The translations under genes and the position numbers were made by a program. This document shows positions 42,001 through 57,400 of a stretch of 64,000 bases of DNA, one piece after another. The stretch's first letter is position 1. Each line of letters opens with the position of its first letter. Below the pieces are notes generated by a model. That model ran no database searches. It worked only from the letters and a program-made list of their open reading frames with translations, and was not told where the DNA came from. The stretch is from Tubiluchus corallicola (lineage: Eukaryota > Priapulida > Priapulimorpha > Priapulimorphida > Tubiluchidae). The DNA is taken from the NCBI GenBank assembly GCA_030141605.1, contig JAQGDQ010000014.1:60001-124000 (forward strand). Direction: 5' to 3'.

Positions 42001-45000
42001 TAATACTGAGTGATAATAAGTTAGCATAAGTGAGCTATAACATACTTGATAAGCTATGATTAAAGACATAAACAGAACTTGAGAGAAGTTACAGCCGGAA
42101 AAACAGTAATTGTCGAAAGAGATGGTATTTCACTTTCTTAAAAAACATGTTTTGCCACGCGATTTGCAGGGGAAGAAACTTGTTTTAACAATATTTGATA
42201 TAAGGATTCGTGCAAGCAACCTATTTTGCATTTACTTGTAAAATAATGCAGTGAGCTTCACCAAAAATGCAACTCACTTTATCGAAGGAACCCACTGTGT
42301 CATACTAAATTTCACAGTTATGGGTCATTGCATAGGGTCTGTATTTAGTTAATATAGGTTTTTGCTATTTTTTGTTGTTTGTCATCATTAAGTCTCTTAT
42401 CCATGTTGAGCGTAGCTTGTAAGTCAATTTCATTAGCTACGGTCGTAGCACTGCAATGCATTGTTAATTTATAATTGTATAACTTGTATTTTGTTTTATT
42501 ATGGCAAATGGATGAACCTAATAAATTACACATAACTTTCGGAATTCTTCCTTCATCCACGGACAATAACTTTTTACGTAGATGTCTGCTTAGTTGTTTT
42601 CTTAACTTGATCATTCGTTCATCTTTACAGGAGTGCACTGACAATCTGTACGATATGCCTTTTTTCGGGTTTAGTTAATGCAGATAAAAAGCGTCTGATT
42701 CCTACGTCACCAGTAAATCACTGGCCGTTCTTGAGTTCTTTCTTATCTATAAATCAATCAAGAACGAAGCTAAATATCACGTCCATCATCTTGGTACAGT
42801 ATGTCCGTCAATAACCGTATAAAGCCGAGCTCTCGAATCAGAGAGCATTTGGATGTTGAAACCGACAAGCTTTCCCAAGAGATCGTTAAGTGAAACATAA
42901 TATTTCACAGAATCACAATTCACAAAATCAAATGAACCACGTAAGCACGCCTTCATTACAGCTTTACCAAGATAACAATAATTTTTAAACACGACTCAGA
43001 TGCAAAGGAATAAAAGCATTGAAAATTGAAAAATTTTGCAAATGTTCAATACGTGTTCATGCACTCAAATCGGCATCATATTTAATGGTTATTCTACGAG
43101 AAACGCAACCAGTAACAATTTCAGCTATATTAGACAACAAACTGGATTTACAACAGTTATTCACGTGATGAATAAATGTTGACTAATGTATTATTTTGCT
43201 GTTTTGCCAACTTACATTTCAGGTTTAATCTGGGTTTAGCGATTTGGATGTGGATAAAAAAATTAAACTGTTTGTGGTGTGTTACAAGAAAGGAAAATAT
43301 AATAAATGCTACATTGACAAAGGCAAGCCTTAAATGGCCTAAAATAAAAACTACAAAATTACAAATACATACAACGAGAATGCGTTTCAGATATACAGAC
43401 TCTCTTATCTGAATTACACTTTGAACAACTTCCTCTCGCAACGATACTAGTGCTTATTCAATCAATATACTTACGACACACAAACACACTTGATTCAAAT
43501 TGATAGATCACCTATGGCAGAAAAGACAAACATCCAGGGAATATCATGATAGATTAGAAAGTATATCCGTGTTGAAAGATATTGGTTAAGACATTCCGTT
43601 AAGAATTTTGGTGTAAATCTCCTTTCATATTGTAAATGGCAGAAATTATTATATTATTGCTTCCGAAACAATAGCTAATATTACAAAGTTCCAGTACGAA
43701 GATCTTCAATTGCACACATTGCAATTGTTGAGTAAAACTTGAGCTACGCTTTCACGAATTTTACACGTCTTGTGCGAAAGTAAGAAGCAAAACTTAAATT
43801 CATCCCAAGGCTGAAGTGTTATAAAAACTTAAAGCTAGTACGAAACAAGGGAAAAAAACTCAAAGCTGGTAGAGATGCTGCTGAGATCTATGCATTCGTA
43901 AATATCGTTATTTAGAAATGATTTATGGCTCACTGATCAATCTTGAACAATAAATGTTGAAACACGTTTCAACTCAAAATTAGTTGCTAGAGATTTTCGC
44001 ATTTTATCGCACCCAGGGGTGCTATTCCCTGCTATTAAAGCAAAATTTATCGAAACCTATCGTAGCACAAATTTTAATACGTACTCGTAAAGGACGTCGT
44101 CCTCAGTATAGACCTTACTGCATTTCAGGTGCAGTAACTACGATTTAGTAATGTTGAACTGTGCGTGCTTAATTGGATATCTGGATATCTGGAAATGTGT
44201 TTTGTTTAATTAGAAATAAAAACACTCCTTTGAGTTTGAACAAATGCATCCATGAATACCCTACTGTATCACGGGGGGGGGGCGAAAAAGATCCAAGTAC
44301 AGGCGTTGTAAATTGTAACGTTTACACAATATGCAGTACGCCTACAGTAGACTATCAATGCACTGCTTATATAAATAATATATTTGGAGAACACGCATAT
44401 TTAAGATCTGACCTAGGAGTAAACGCGTAGCGAGAGAAATACGTGAGTAATCACGGTGTGCGAGTAACTGTTAACTGGACAGCAAATGGATTGGTAACTG
44501 TCAGGAAGACGGTCTCCCGGAGGTTTCATCTGTCACTAAGATTAAAGAGCGGAATGCTACAAAAGCGGGTTAAGTAGCGTTTACTAGACATCCGGAATGC
44601 GTATGCGTTATGCGGAATAGATAAAATCGGTTCATAGTGTTTTCAATGCGCCCGTTTATCAGACCTGCGTTATTTTTTTCTGCAGCTATTCCGCAGGTGG
44701 ATAACGCATACCAGACGCCAGGTAAACGCCACTTATGCCACACGTAAAACGTGTATACTAAATAATAAATTTAAGCTCTTTTTCCTAACAAAAGAAAACT
44801 ACTTTTGACTTTTAGTGAATTCTAGTCAAAAATACTTTGAGTCACCTTTGATCTAGGTTGGTCTAGACTCTAGAACAATCAGAATCTTCTCCAGAAAATA
44901 CGACCTGTCGGTAGGCTCTGCCACCGTACGCTAACTCAATAACAACAGCTATATTTGAACACATAACTTAACCTTTTTCAGCTAAAATTGTTGCGGAAAA

Positions 45001-48000
45001 CCATGTATAAAGTTATAAACTCATCACTTTCCTTACAGAAAATACCAGACACATCCGTAGTATAGTGCTATGTGCACGAATAAAACATTTATAACCCAAT
45101 ATTAGTAAAAAGTCAACAACATTCATGGTAATAATGTCATTCTCACAAAACATATTTAGCGATGCTGCACAAAATATTTGAGCAATGCGCAATATTTCAA
45201 TAACGCAATTTAAACATGATATAGTTGTAAAAGCCTGCTCATCAACTAAAGCAAATTATAGTTATTTCCAGCGTATGATACACATTAATCATATTAGCTG
45301 CGTAAGAGGCACGAAATTGTGGACAGGTGAATCAGATTTATTCAATTTTTATTGTTTACATTTTTGAGTAGACCTCAGACATCAGGTCTGGTACTGGCCG
45401 TATAAGCTTATACGCATTTAAAGCCGTGGCATATCTGTTTATGTCACAAGGATCAAGTATACATATTTTCTTTACTACCTTGTTCGTATAAGCACCTATT
45501 GTAGTAATCTATACACTTTATACTCGCTTGCGTTATTATAGTACAATATTAAATAAATTATTAAAGAAATAAACAAAATTTGCAGTCACGACAAAAACAG
45601 TTAATTTCAGATGGTTCGTTTTATGACTTGTGCTCTTCTCACAGCACAGGTCGTCAATTTTGCAGGTTCAGGCAAACTAGCAAAATACAGCAGATGTCTG
45701 TGCAGCAGATGATGCATTCTACTAGGTAAAATTAGAAATAACCTTTTAAGTTATTTTTATGTAATAACTGCAGAAGTTTAAAGCTGATGGCAGTAATAGC
45801 CGCAACAACCGTTAGAAACATTAATAGCTAACCTACGTTAATTACACGGGTACTGTATTTCGTCATATACATAAAATCACGCACACTTACATCACTTGCG
45901 CATAGTACTTTTTTAACTACCCATAAAACTTTGAGATAAATGTAAAAACAAAAATTATGGATTTTGAGGCCCCCTTACAAGGTTATATCAAAAGTCAAAA
46001 CCAAATAAACTAAATAGTTTCACTTCTGTTTCTCTGTTTGAAACAACCTAATTCAATCTTAAAAGAGAGAAAGCAAACAAATAATATAAGGAAAGCTTTT
46101 ACAGGTTCCCAGTTTACAATTTAACCAAAGTGAAATAAACTAAGCAACGAATACGTCAAAAACTTATGAGAGTTTTAGTTTATACATCGGAAAACGGAAC
46201 ACGATAATTGCTCTCTGCCATTTCCACAGACAGGCAAAATGAGGCAATTGTAAAACACTGCACAAACAACATTAATCAATCTTTCCCGAAAGCATCAACT
46301 AACTAACGAGCCCACAACTCTCGTATAGCAAATCATTTTTATTTCATCGATTATTGTTACGACGCGAACTGATAAATACAGATCATCGTGTAGATATTAT
46401 CGCAAAAATGAAGAACTGCAATATACTATGTACATTGTACAGTCAGCCGTCACTTGGCCATTATATGTCAAATTTCTGAAATTGATTTGTGTAAATGGCT
46501 TCCCGAGTAGACATGCGACAAGCTGTTGGAGAGATCTTTCTCATCAGCTTCATCGGGCAATGTTTAATGACGTAACTGGATGATAAAAATAGACTTAAAT
46601 CGATTGTCCAAATAGGTAGCACTAAAGATCTAAGAACTTCTCTCCCAATACATACACTATAATACCGCTTACGTCCTGCTGTAGAAAAATGTATGTAGTA
46701 AATCCTGTAGTTTGAAATTCATGCACGTTGCACAGCATCAAAAATTATTGCAGCGTTCCACTGAGCCGTACCAAAGGTACACTGCCTCATTTTGGGATGA
46801 AATATTCTGACGGACGGATATTTTACCGTTGTAAAAGCCCCACAATAATGCACTGCAAAGAATTAATGCAGCTATTACTGCCATCAGCTTTGAACTTCTG
46901 CAGTTATTATACAAAAGTAATTCAGAATAGAATTTCTAATTTTACCTAATAAAATGCATCGTCTACATAGATACTGCTATATTTTGCTAATTTGCCTAAA
47001 GCCGCAAAATTGACGACCTGTGCTGTGAGAAGAGCACAAGTAGTAAAACAAACCATCTGAAATGAACTATTTTTGTTGTGACTGCAAATTTTCTTTATTT
47101 CTTTAATGATTTATTTAATATTGTACTATAATAACGCAAGTGCTTATAAAGTGTATAGATTACTACAATAAATGCTTATTCAAACAAGATACTATTGAGA
47201 ATATGTATACTTGATCCTTGTGACATAAACAAATATATGCAACAGCTTTCAATGCCTACAAGCCTATAGAATTTTTTAAACAGTAGATTACATTGACTTA
47301 ATGTCGACCATTAGCAAATGTTGGCCAGCCAGTTTTTATGCACTCAAAACATATCATGTGGTGCAGATTGGCTTCTTTTTATAGCGTGCTGTATCCAGCT
47401 AGACGTGTAACCAGTGTTGTAGTTGTCTATTAGATGTATCACAAACAAACTTGGGAAAGCGGTACATTTAGTAGAATACTTATCACAAAGTAGACTTGGT
47501 GTTTTGCGATATTTTAGTTTCAACTACTATAGTGTATATTCATCTATACTGAGGATGTTAAAGCAACTATTACAATCAATTTGCTAGATGGTTTTTAATG
47601 TATTTTAATAGATATGTAGGACAATTTTTCATGCATCTCCTAAATGGTCTGTAATGTATTTTGATAGATATATAGGGCAATATTTCATACAGTAGGTCTG
47701 TGTGCTTATGTGTTTCACTACCGGCTTTTACCCAACTCCTACAAGTTTGTCAATTTGCATAGAAATCTTAAGTCAAATTAGATATCTTCTGCATATATAG
47801 CCTTTATTTTTTGTGCTTAATGAGTGAAATACGTTGCAATTCCATTTTTTAGAATAGGGGTTGCAAAGCCAAGTCCAAACACTTGAACTGTTGACATAAA
47901 TACAACTGGCATTGCGAGTCTATTATTTGTGTGTAAAAACTTATTTATGTTTTGTTTATTTGTAATAATAAATTCAAGTTGACTTCATAGCAAAACAGGC

Positions 48001-51000
48001 TCTTCTTACAGAAAGAATTGTTTTCTTTGTCTGTGTTGGTATGTAACTATAATCTTCGGCTCTTATTCAATATTTTTCAGATATGTGGATCTAATAAAAG
48101 GCGTTATGGTTGATCCGAAAGCAGTTTTTTATAGAAACAAGGGAACACGATGAAATCATTTACCCTGGACCTCCAAATGCACTTACTGAAGCACAACTAA
48201 AAGAATTATTTGGTCAGTATTTAGGGAAGTTTAAAGGGGAGGGAAGGGGTAATTAAAGGGGAACGTGCATATTAGGTGCCTCGTCCAACCCTAGCAGATA
48301 GACTAAGCATTCCTGGAAGCGGTTTAAAACGTAACGTTGGCTGCTAAACATTTTTTGCAGCATAAGGGAAACTGAAATGGTGAACCTAGCTTATAGGACT
48401 TTCAGAGAACACCAAGCTAGCAGGATATCACTGTTTGCAGGTTTTCATGTCTAATCATCCCTAGCTTTCTATCCAAAAACTGGGAAATTTGTTTTTGAGT
48501 CAAGGCATGAATTGAACAAAGTTGTGATAAAAATCATTTTGAAGGTCTATTCAAAATGAAGAGTGAAAACGACTTAATTGGACATCCACATTGCAACAGT
48601 GATCTTGATGAAATGAGTGTGCAAGGTCTTTTTGCATATACTGAGGTGACTGTATCCACCCAGGGCCGGGTCTTTAATCTGACGGGATGTGAGAAAGGTG
48701 AAACTACAGCTCTTCTCAGTGCCAAGAATACAGCTGGGATGACTGCTTCATATCTTGTCATTTTCAAGGGTAAGTGAAAGTGATGGCAAAACATGAAGTA
48801 GGCTACGATCAATTCTACGATCACTCTCAAGTACAGGGTGTCCAAAGTCTTTTTACAATTTCAAAAATCGCTGCACACAGTAGAAAAGATACTTCGATCA
48901 AAGTGGAATCAATCTCCAGGTCTCAGCAATTCTGTCCACCTGCATTTTCATTTTTTTAGAATGAAAAATACATTGATATTTTAATAAATTATTACACAGC
49001 GATTGAAGCAATGTAACTTCGTACTTTTATATGGCGATCTAAAAATTTTGTTTGCTACTTGTCAGGCTTATATAATTAAATGCAACTTTTATGTAAGAAT
49101 GTAGCCATTTGGTCCATTAATTTGCAAGAATTGCACTTTTTTGAGTGCACATTTTAATTACTTTCCATTTTGTCGCAGAAGTATAAAACCTATAACAGTA
49201 TATTTTATGAATCTACAGACTTTTGCTGGAATTTGGGGCCCACCAAAATTATTTCCATTATGGCCTCTTCTGCGGCCAGCTCCGCTAAGATGCATAAAAT
49301 TTATGAACTACTTTGATAACAGGACTTTTATAGTGGCTCTGTTTATTGAATCAATTGCCTGACAAGGGCTTTAGACCATGTGAGATACGTTAAATAAGTT
49401 TGTCCTGTCTTAAAATTTTATTCTTTAAGCAGTTTTATAATGTCTAATTTTATTTTTTATGCTAATAATGATTCTTGTATTTTAACTAGTATTATTGCTA
49501 AATGTGTTAGCACCATTTTAATTTTGTGTATAGGCAAGGCGTTTTACAAATTTTTTCATGTAACAATATCAATCCTAGTGCCTATTACTGACCTGACAGA
49601 ATTTTAAGTGATGCACAATATGACTTATGTAAAACCAAATGTAGGTGCAGCAAATCCAGTAGTTGTGGAAGCTGCAGCAGCTGAGCTTTGAATAGCAACA
49701 ACTTGTCATATAATTACAAAAAGCGCTTGCGGTGCTGTACATTCATGACTGTACGGCTCTAAATAGTATAGTACAAGACTGCACAGGGCACACGTACAAT
49801 AGAAACGCATGTAGTAAACAGCAGGTGTTCACCGTGCCGTTGGGAATACCTTACAAAACAAGAACTGAAACAGAACAGATAACTGAAAGTACTGAACGAT
49901 GGTGATAAATTTAAAGCAAGAAAACTTAATTTTAAACGGGTGTAAAAATAAACTATAACACAACAGTAGGTATATTTTATTTACTATACAAAATAATGGG
50001 ATAATACTTTCCACGAGCCAACACTACTTTCTTTGATTTTGTGCAATGATTAAAATCATCACAAATTCAGGAAAGTTGTCCGAACAATGGCAAGAATACA
50101 GACGTTTCCTACTGATACGACATAAACTCATAAGGATTACTAATCATCCATTTACTTTTAACTCCACGAGGACAACGCCTATGTATGTCAACCTACCCAA
50201 CATAATAACGACCCTCCAGACTTCTTCTTAGCCGGTTTTTTATTTCCTTTAGCCATGGCGGTAATACTATACTTAATCCTGGAATCCGCAATCAGATGCA
50301 CAGAAAAAAATTCACGTTGTCTCAGAGTCTAAACACAATAATGCACCATTTCACACAGTTCGGTACTTCAGTTTGCTAAAGCAATATGGCTGCTCCCACT
50401 GCAATTTAAAAACCGCGAATAACGAGCTGCCCAAAGGCACTAAATACACAAGAGCAAAGTACAAGACCAGCAAGCTGATAGCACATGTAGCATGTCAACA
50501 ACACTCCCTTTTATATATAATACACGAACTCCACGCCAAACATTTGCAGACAGAGACAAGTGATGCGTATTCGCAAGCTGTGTATTGCGAGATCGGATTC
50601 ATCTACATGCAATACCGATTTTATATTATAATAACACACAATTAATATGCCTCTCTGCGATGTGATTCATCTCTAGTTTTAACAACAAACTTCTCAACCC
50701 GAAGCATCGCTCAAGCTACTGAAATTCACAACTACGACTAGCAAGCAGCAAATCAATTTCAAAAATTGCACAAAAGCTTTTCTAACCGTCGGTTTCCAAA
50801 AACTACTGTACTGAGACAACCAAGCTAGATGCTGCTGCTACACATCTCGGTCATACTACACACGCCGTCATCACCATGCAGGTTTGGAAGCAACCAAGCG
50901 CACCAAAACGGAGGGGGGAACGTTCAGAAAGCGGGTGCCGGGGTTATTCGTTTGTGCTTAATGTTTACAGCACGAAGGCTGTGAAGTTACTATTGCACGG

Positions 51001-51334
51001 CAGTCAAAGCCCAAACCAAATTTAGTGTCATTTAGGACTATTGGCTCAAATTTACATTTGTAATAAATGATTCTGTTGTGACAAAACTATATCACTTTTT
51101 TGAGAAAACATAAATATTTTGGTGAAATAAAGTAATGCGACCACAGCTACGCAAACGCATGTAAATGCATGCGTAATAATAGACAAATTGCAAACCCGTT
51201 GTAAAATTAAGCAGAAAATTTGCTGTTTTCTGAAAAGTAGAAAACGTTGGACTATGAATTGTTTCAATTCTGCTATCCCTGCCACAGATTGTAAATATTA
51301 ATTTTAAGGTCAATAAACTACTATTACGACGACG

Positions 51335-51398
<64 letters not shown>

Positions 51399-51403
51399 TA
51401 CTA

Positions 51404-51471
<68 letters not shown>

Positions 51472-54400
51472 TTACTATTACTACGACTACCACTACCACT
51501 GCCAGTTCTACTACTACTAAGGGAAAAATGGCGTAAATACATTTATAACGTTATGTTGAACTTTCGCAGATTATTGATTACGATCATAGGCTTTATGGGC
51601 AATTTAAGTTTTTGCAGGTTTTCGCTAGTACTGATTGTAATAAACTAATAATGCAACATTGAGTAAACGGACTGCTCATGATATGATCAATGATTACTCA
51701 TCTTCTTCTTCGATGACAGGCTGATAGCAATAGTAACAACGAGGCAAATATTCCTAAATACCCCAGGGACTGTAAATTGTAATGAGCGAGCGGGTATATC
51801 TGAAACGCTATTTGTATATGTCAAATAATAGATCAAAAATAAACTTAAATTGTAAGAAAGACTATAGCTGGACTCTAAATCTTGCTCCAGGTGTGAATAT
51901 AATATTTATAACAAAATTTTAAAGCAAGATTAGATCATTTTTGTGTAACAGTGGAGAGAAAGGAATGGAGCAAGGCCAGACTTGTGCATCCTGAGGTCCT
52001 AAACTCTGGAGATTTGTAATTCAACCAGTAATTCAACGATCATCCTCTTTTTTTTACTAAAAAAGATTCCCAGCCCTGTAAAAAGTATATTTTCGAACGT
52101 TACTTATAACAAACAGTGTCCATCTTATTCAGACACAAATGGAGACAAAGGCTTCCTCCGTAATTAAAATACAAATTTGAACAAAACTTTATATATGACA
52201 ACAAGTACTAATCCCGTCAAATCCCTGACGTCACAAAACTATGTGAAATGCAGCAAAAAATGAAACTAAGTGCCCAGACCTTGCTTGCAATGCAACTAGT
52301 GCCGCCATCTTTTATCTATGCCGGGAAAACTACAATCAAAATAAACCACTTGGTGTTCAAAGTTACAAAAAAAGTTACAAAGTCACAACACAATACAATT
52401 TCTTGTAGGAAAAGAGACCACACAATGGGGTTCACTTAAACTCATAAGCTGAGTTCCCATGACAGGAACAACAAAGCGTGTTTGAAAATTTAGCAACAAA
52501 GCTAAAAGCGTATTAAGTTTAGTTCAGATAAGCGGCTACAGCCAAACCGAGTTTGATCTTTATCTTGAACATTCCACAAATCGAAAAGAAAACAACGTCT
52601 TCTGAAACTTCACAGGGAAAACTAAGCGAAAATTTAACTGGAGGTCTTGAACCAAAAAATAAAGTTCAACTTCTGCCTTTGGAACTTAAATCGTCGTCGT
52701 TCAGCTTTAAAACAAGTCGATGAACTTAAGAACTGAGCAAGTTGTCGTATTTGTTTACCTATTCTATATATATCAATTTTGCTTTACTATATGCAGTGAC
52801 AAATTGGCTTACATTATTCGAAAAACGAATATAAAGCTTAACGCGTGTTGTAAGGCAATGCGTATTATTGTTATTACATGGGAACCGTGAGAAAACACAA
52901 TCTTTCATGAAGAAAATGCCACTCACAAGAAAAACACACCTGGAAGAAGAAAGACATACATCGTTTGGTTACCCTGGCAACGGGAATAAAACACTAAACC
53001 ACCTGACGTTGCAATAATTGCGTGCTCGCTATTCATTTTCATTCGTTTGACAAAAACAGCAGATTAGTTTCCAGTTTTTGTTACATGGGTAAACATCATA
53101 ACTAATACATTTGCTTTTGGAAAGGTCTGTAAACAGAGTAGATAATAAGCTCGGTGTTCCTGGGGTAAACAATATACACGTTGCTTTACAAATACTAGAA
53201 GATTGTCATTTTTGTCGTAGCATATGACACTGCACCTACAAATGAGAAAACAAGTTAGTAAAAGTGCAAAGTGTGACTAAATAATCAGCTGCATCCTAGC
53301 CATAAAAATGATTACAAAAAAGCTACAACTATTATAACTTTATTTGAGGATGTAATACCGTTATATAAACTAGCAACAACTTACGTTATTGACACGACTT
53401 GAATACGTAACGCACTAAAAGATGCACTTAAACTGTTAGCGGCTATTTTAATATTGACATATGACCATTATTATTATGTAAACCTACGTAAATGTATATG
53501 TTACATTGTATTACAATTATTACTTTGCGTTTACTGTTGACAAACGTGCAAAAATTCTTTCTGAAATTCAAATAATTTATTAAATCCTTGCATCCTACTT
53601 TCACACTACTACTTTGTAGTTTAAACGTATTGCGTTAAAGACTTCGTATTGTGTAAGTTTCATTACATTAATAACGGCAGTAGATGCCCTTACATTAACA
53701 ATATGTAGTCAAGTAGCACTGTGACTGATTAAACCTATCGTTGCAATAGCAACAAGAATAATAAAGTAACAGATGAAACTTGTAATAATGAATATATGGC
53801 TTATATGCCATCAATACTACAGTAACCTTTTTATTAGTTGGCAATGCTTAGTACAAAAGCTATGATGCATGTTATAAGCTGAACAATTTACATTCACCAA
53901 CAATTATACAAAAATATCAATAAAAAAGTTACACAAAGCAGCAAAACAAGAGCCATTTTTACTTAAGATGGAAGCACATATTCGACGGTGAACTAATTTT
54001 ATTATTTATTTATTAGGCACAAAAATAAATACGCATATACATTTTACACATTAGTGATGTAAACAGCAAAATTATGTAGCCACGATCAACATGAAGTGGC
54101 TTCCACTGGTTGAGATGGATTACAGCAAGAAACTAAATTCTCAGCAGATCACTGCCTGTCACCCCATCAAACGGATCATAATTGAAGCTAATTGATCTTA
54201 AAGTTCATAATTTTGGCTGTTATAAAATGCGCAAGTAAAGAAGATTTCTAATCTTATAGCTAAAAATACAAAAAGGTGGACAAGCAGAAAAACGGTGCTT
54301 AAAACATGTAGTTGCATCGCACCTAATGACGGATTTAGCAGAAAGAATACGTTGCGCTTATTGTACATTGTATTCGGTGATTTTACCAAGGGGTATGACA

Positions 54401-57400
54401 CCATACTACAGTAATATTGCGCATGTCACAGTTATTCTAGTAATAAACCTTGCACGTTTAACAAGAAGTTAACAAACCTACCTATATTTCTCCAGAAGAA
54501 AACTTACTACAGTATGTACTTCCTACGTGGAATGAATAGAAAACACAACACTCGATCGATTTTAATAAGTGAAAAGACTCTAGTCTTGCTACTTGATAGC
54601 TATGGTGGAAAATGAAAATATGATTCTTATATTCAGGAAACCTAAAGGAAACCTGCAAGAGCAGTATAATACAAATTATTAAAAAAATTTAATGCTTTCA
54701 CCAAACTAATATGTCATCTGTGCTTACATAGTAATAGCAGCCGCCGAGTAATTTCCCGCGCGGGTTACAGACGAACCCATAAAGTGAAATTGTTTACCCT
54801 GCATGATAAAAGCATCATGCCGCTATCCATGAACAAACTAAAATTCTTGAATAAACTAAAACGCGCGGTTCAAATACACTATCAATCATACTGTGTCCAC
54901 ATACATCGCTTAAATTCGTTTTACGCGTCTGTAATTGCAAAAAAGAAATCCAATGAATGTGAGTTTTGTGTTTATTAGCATACACACTGATTGTCTTTTA
55001 CATTCATTCAGAAGTATTATCAACAAATTTATTTTGAAACAATAATGAATGATGCATTAGTTCTCCAGTAGCATCGCTTACGCAATGCACAAGGCCTAGC
55101 AAATAGTACATGTACACCTATCTGCAACTTGCGACTTCCTGTAATCTATGTACAAATATTTTAGAAACCAAAGTAAAACTGTTCTCAGTCGGGAATACTT
55201 ACTAATTAGCAAATTCAGACTTCAGTAAACGCGCATAATAAAAGATGCAGTATCTCCAAGAATTCCTGTTTATAGCATTCTATCATCTATTAGCGTAATT
55301 TTAAGACAGCTAGAATTTTTAAACCGTTCAGAAACTACAGCAATTTTTAGCAGTAGAAATTAGTATTCTAGACTTTACTAGTCTGCAAGAATTCTGCCAT
55401 CTATTGACACAATTTAACACTCCTCGTTTCGCCTAGTAACAGTTACTGTTCGGCTCTTGGAACAAATTATTAATGCATTTTACAACCAACTGATGGCGCC
55501 ACAATACGGCGCTTTTAACTCCTAGAGCGGAGAAAGCCAACATTATTTAAGATACAAATTACTAATGCTGAAATCGTGATAACTTGTCCAGAAAAATAAT
55601 TGGGCTAATTAAACAATAATTAGTCAATTAAAACCACAGTTAATCTCACACAAAACTACCCTGCGCGCTGCAGTAATAGCGTGAGCAATGTACACTAACA
55701 TATTTCGACTAGAGCTTGTAAACAGGTGGCTTTTGAGTACTCTTGCAAATTTGCATAATCAATTTTTAAAAACTTTTATAAGTTTTGCAATGACAACATA
55801 CACGGTTCAGTGACAACATATAATTTACTGAACAAAATGTAAAAACTATGTTTAAGGGAAATCATGACAGATTGTAAAACAGTTGAAAGTATCCAATGAA
55901 ATCTAGCAAATCTTGGTTTTTTATAAACGTATTTTTATTTATTATTTTTCACATGTATGCGGCCTTTGGTCAACAGCAAAGCTAATGTAAAGACTCTGTA
56001 AGATTCTGCTAAAAGCAATGCATAACAAAATGTGGCTGCATGATCTAAGAAAATACAATTCAGCTTACTTACTTAAATCAGGTAAATCAAGCAAATCTTG
56101 CTTGAAGCAAACCAGGCTACTCGAGAAGCACACCAAGGAAAATCTACATCTTCCTATATAGCAGAAGGTACAGTGCATTGCACATTAGCTTACATTGGCC
56201 AATTTATGGAGCGCCATTAACTTAAATAAATGCTGTCTTCATTACGCAGCTTATGCAACCTGTAGCCTATAATTAACTAACATGCATTACCGTCTTTCAT
56301 ATTTCTAAACGCTTTTAATAGGTAGGACAAATTGCCTTGTCTAATAAGTACAATCAGCTATAGGTGTTAAAGCATCAAGGATTTGGCAATGAAAGGCAAA
56401 CGTAACGTGACATGTGCATGCTTTCAGTGTTAATGTCACTGCCTTGATCTGGATACTCATTGAAGGATTATGGATACGTGCTTGATTAAATAATGTGCTA
56501 TGAAAATACTACTTGACAAAACAAGGCCAATGACCATTCCAAGTAATGGACTTGTTAAAAAGTATGGCTACCGGTGTGCAGAAAAACAAATTACTGGGTA
56601 ATTAATTTGCTAGCAATAGGTAGCATCTTATGATGATGTTCATCTTGAAGCAAGAAACACTGTTGTTGACAGAAAATATCTGCTAAAGAATTCCTCTTAA
56701 AGTGCGTCGAAGAATAAGTGGATGTACAAGCAGATGGTCTGCAACTATGAAAGTCCAGGATAAGAATGCGAGAAGCAGTACTAATGTAGTTTCCAAACAT
56801 TTAAAGTTCTTGCACTTAGTCGAAATGAGGTTAAAAATTCTGCGGTCTTTACTCAGAAGACATTAGCGAGACAAAACAGTGGCTGTTGAATATAGCCGGC
56901 TCCCTGGCCATGAGGAAGTTTCGATCATAAATTCTCTAAACTAAGGTCGTTGCGTTGAATCTGTGCAACGTCACAGTACGTTAAGTAACTGATAGGTTAC
57001 TCTGCAGTCGCAAATAGCAATGATAACATTGCGATGCACATGCCGCGACGTTTCTCGAACTTTTCTGGACATACGCCGATGACCACCTTGCGATGCACAT
57101 GCCGTGGCGTTTCTTGAGCTTTTCTCGACACACGCCAATGACCGTTTACGCATGAATCATGGCCTCATAAAAGAAACGTTGTAAACTACTTCAGTACAGA
57201 TTTAGATTTCCCAGATTTACTCAAACTCAAGGAACTTATTACGAGAATTCAAGCGACGGTTTTAAAAATGGCAAGATTACAAGCGGTCGTCGACTTACGA
57301 CCATTGCAACTTGTAATTGTTCGACTTTACGACCCGAACGCAACTTAATTAATTCACTGTACAAAACTAGTAATAACTCTCATTTTCTTCTTTTAAAGCA

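Noticed and set aside
48534-48845. 103-codon open stretch on the minus strand
   Set aside because: Antisense shadow of the Ig-like relic.
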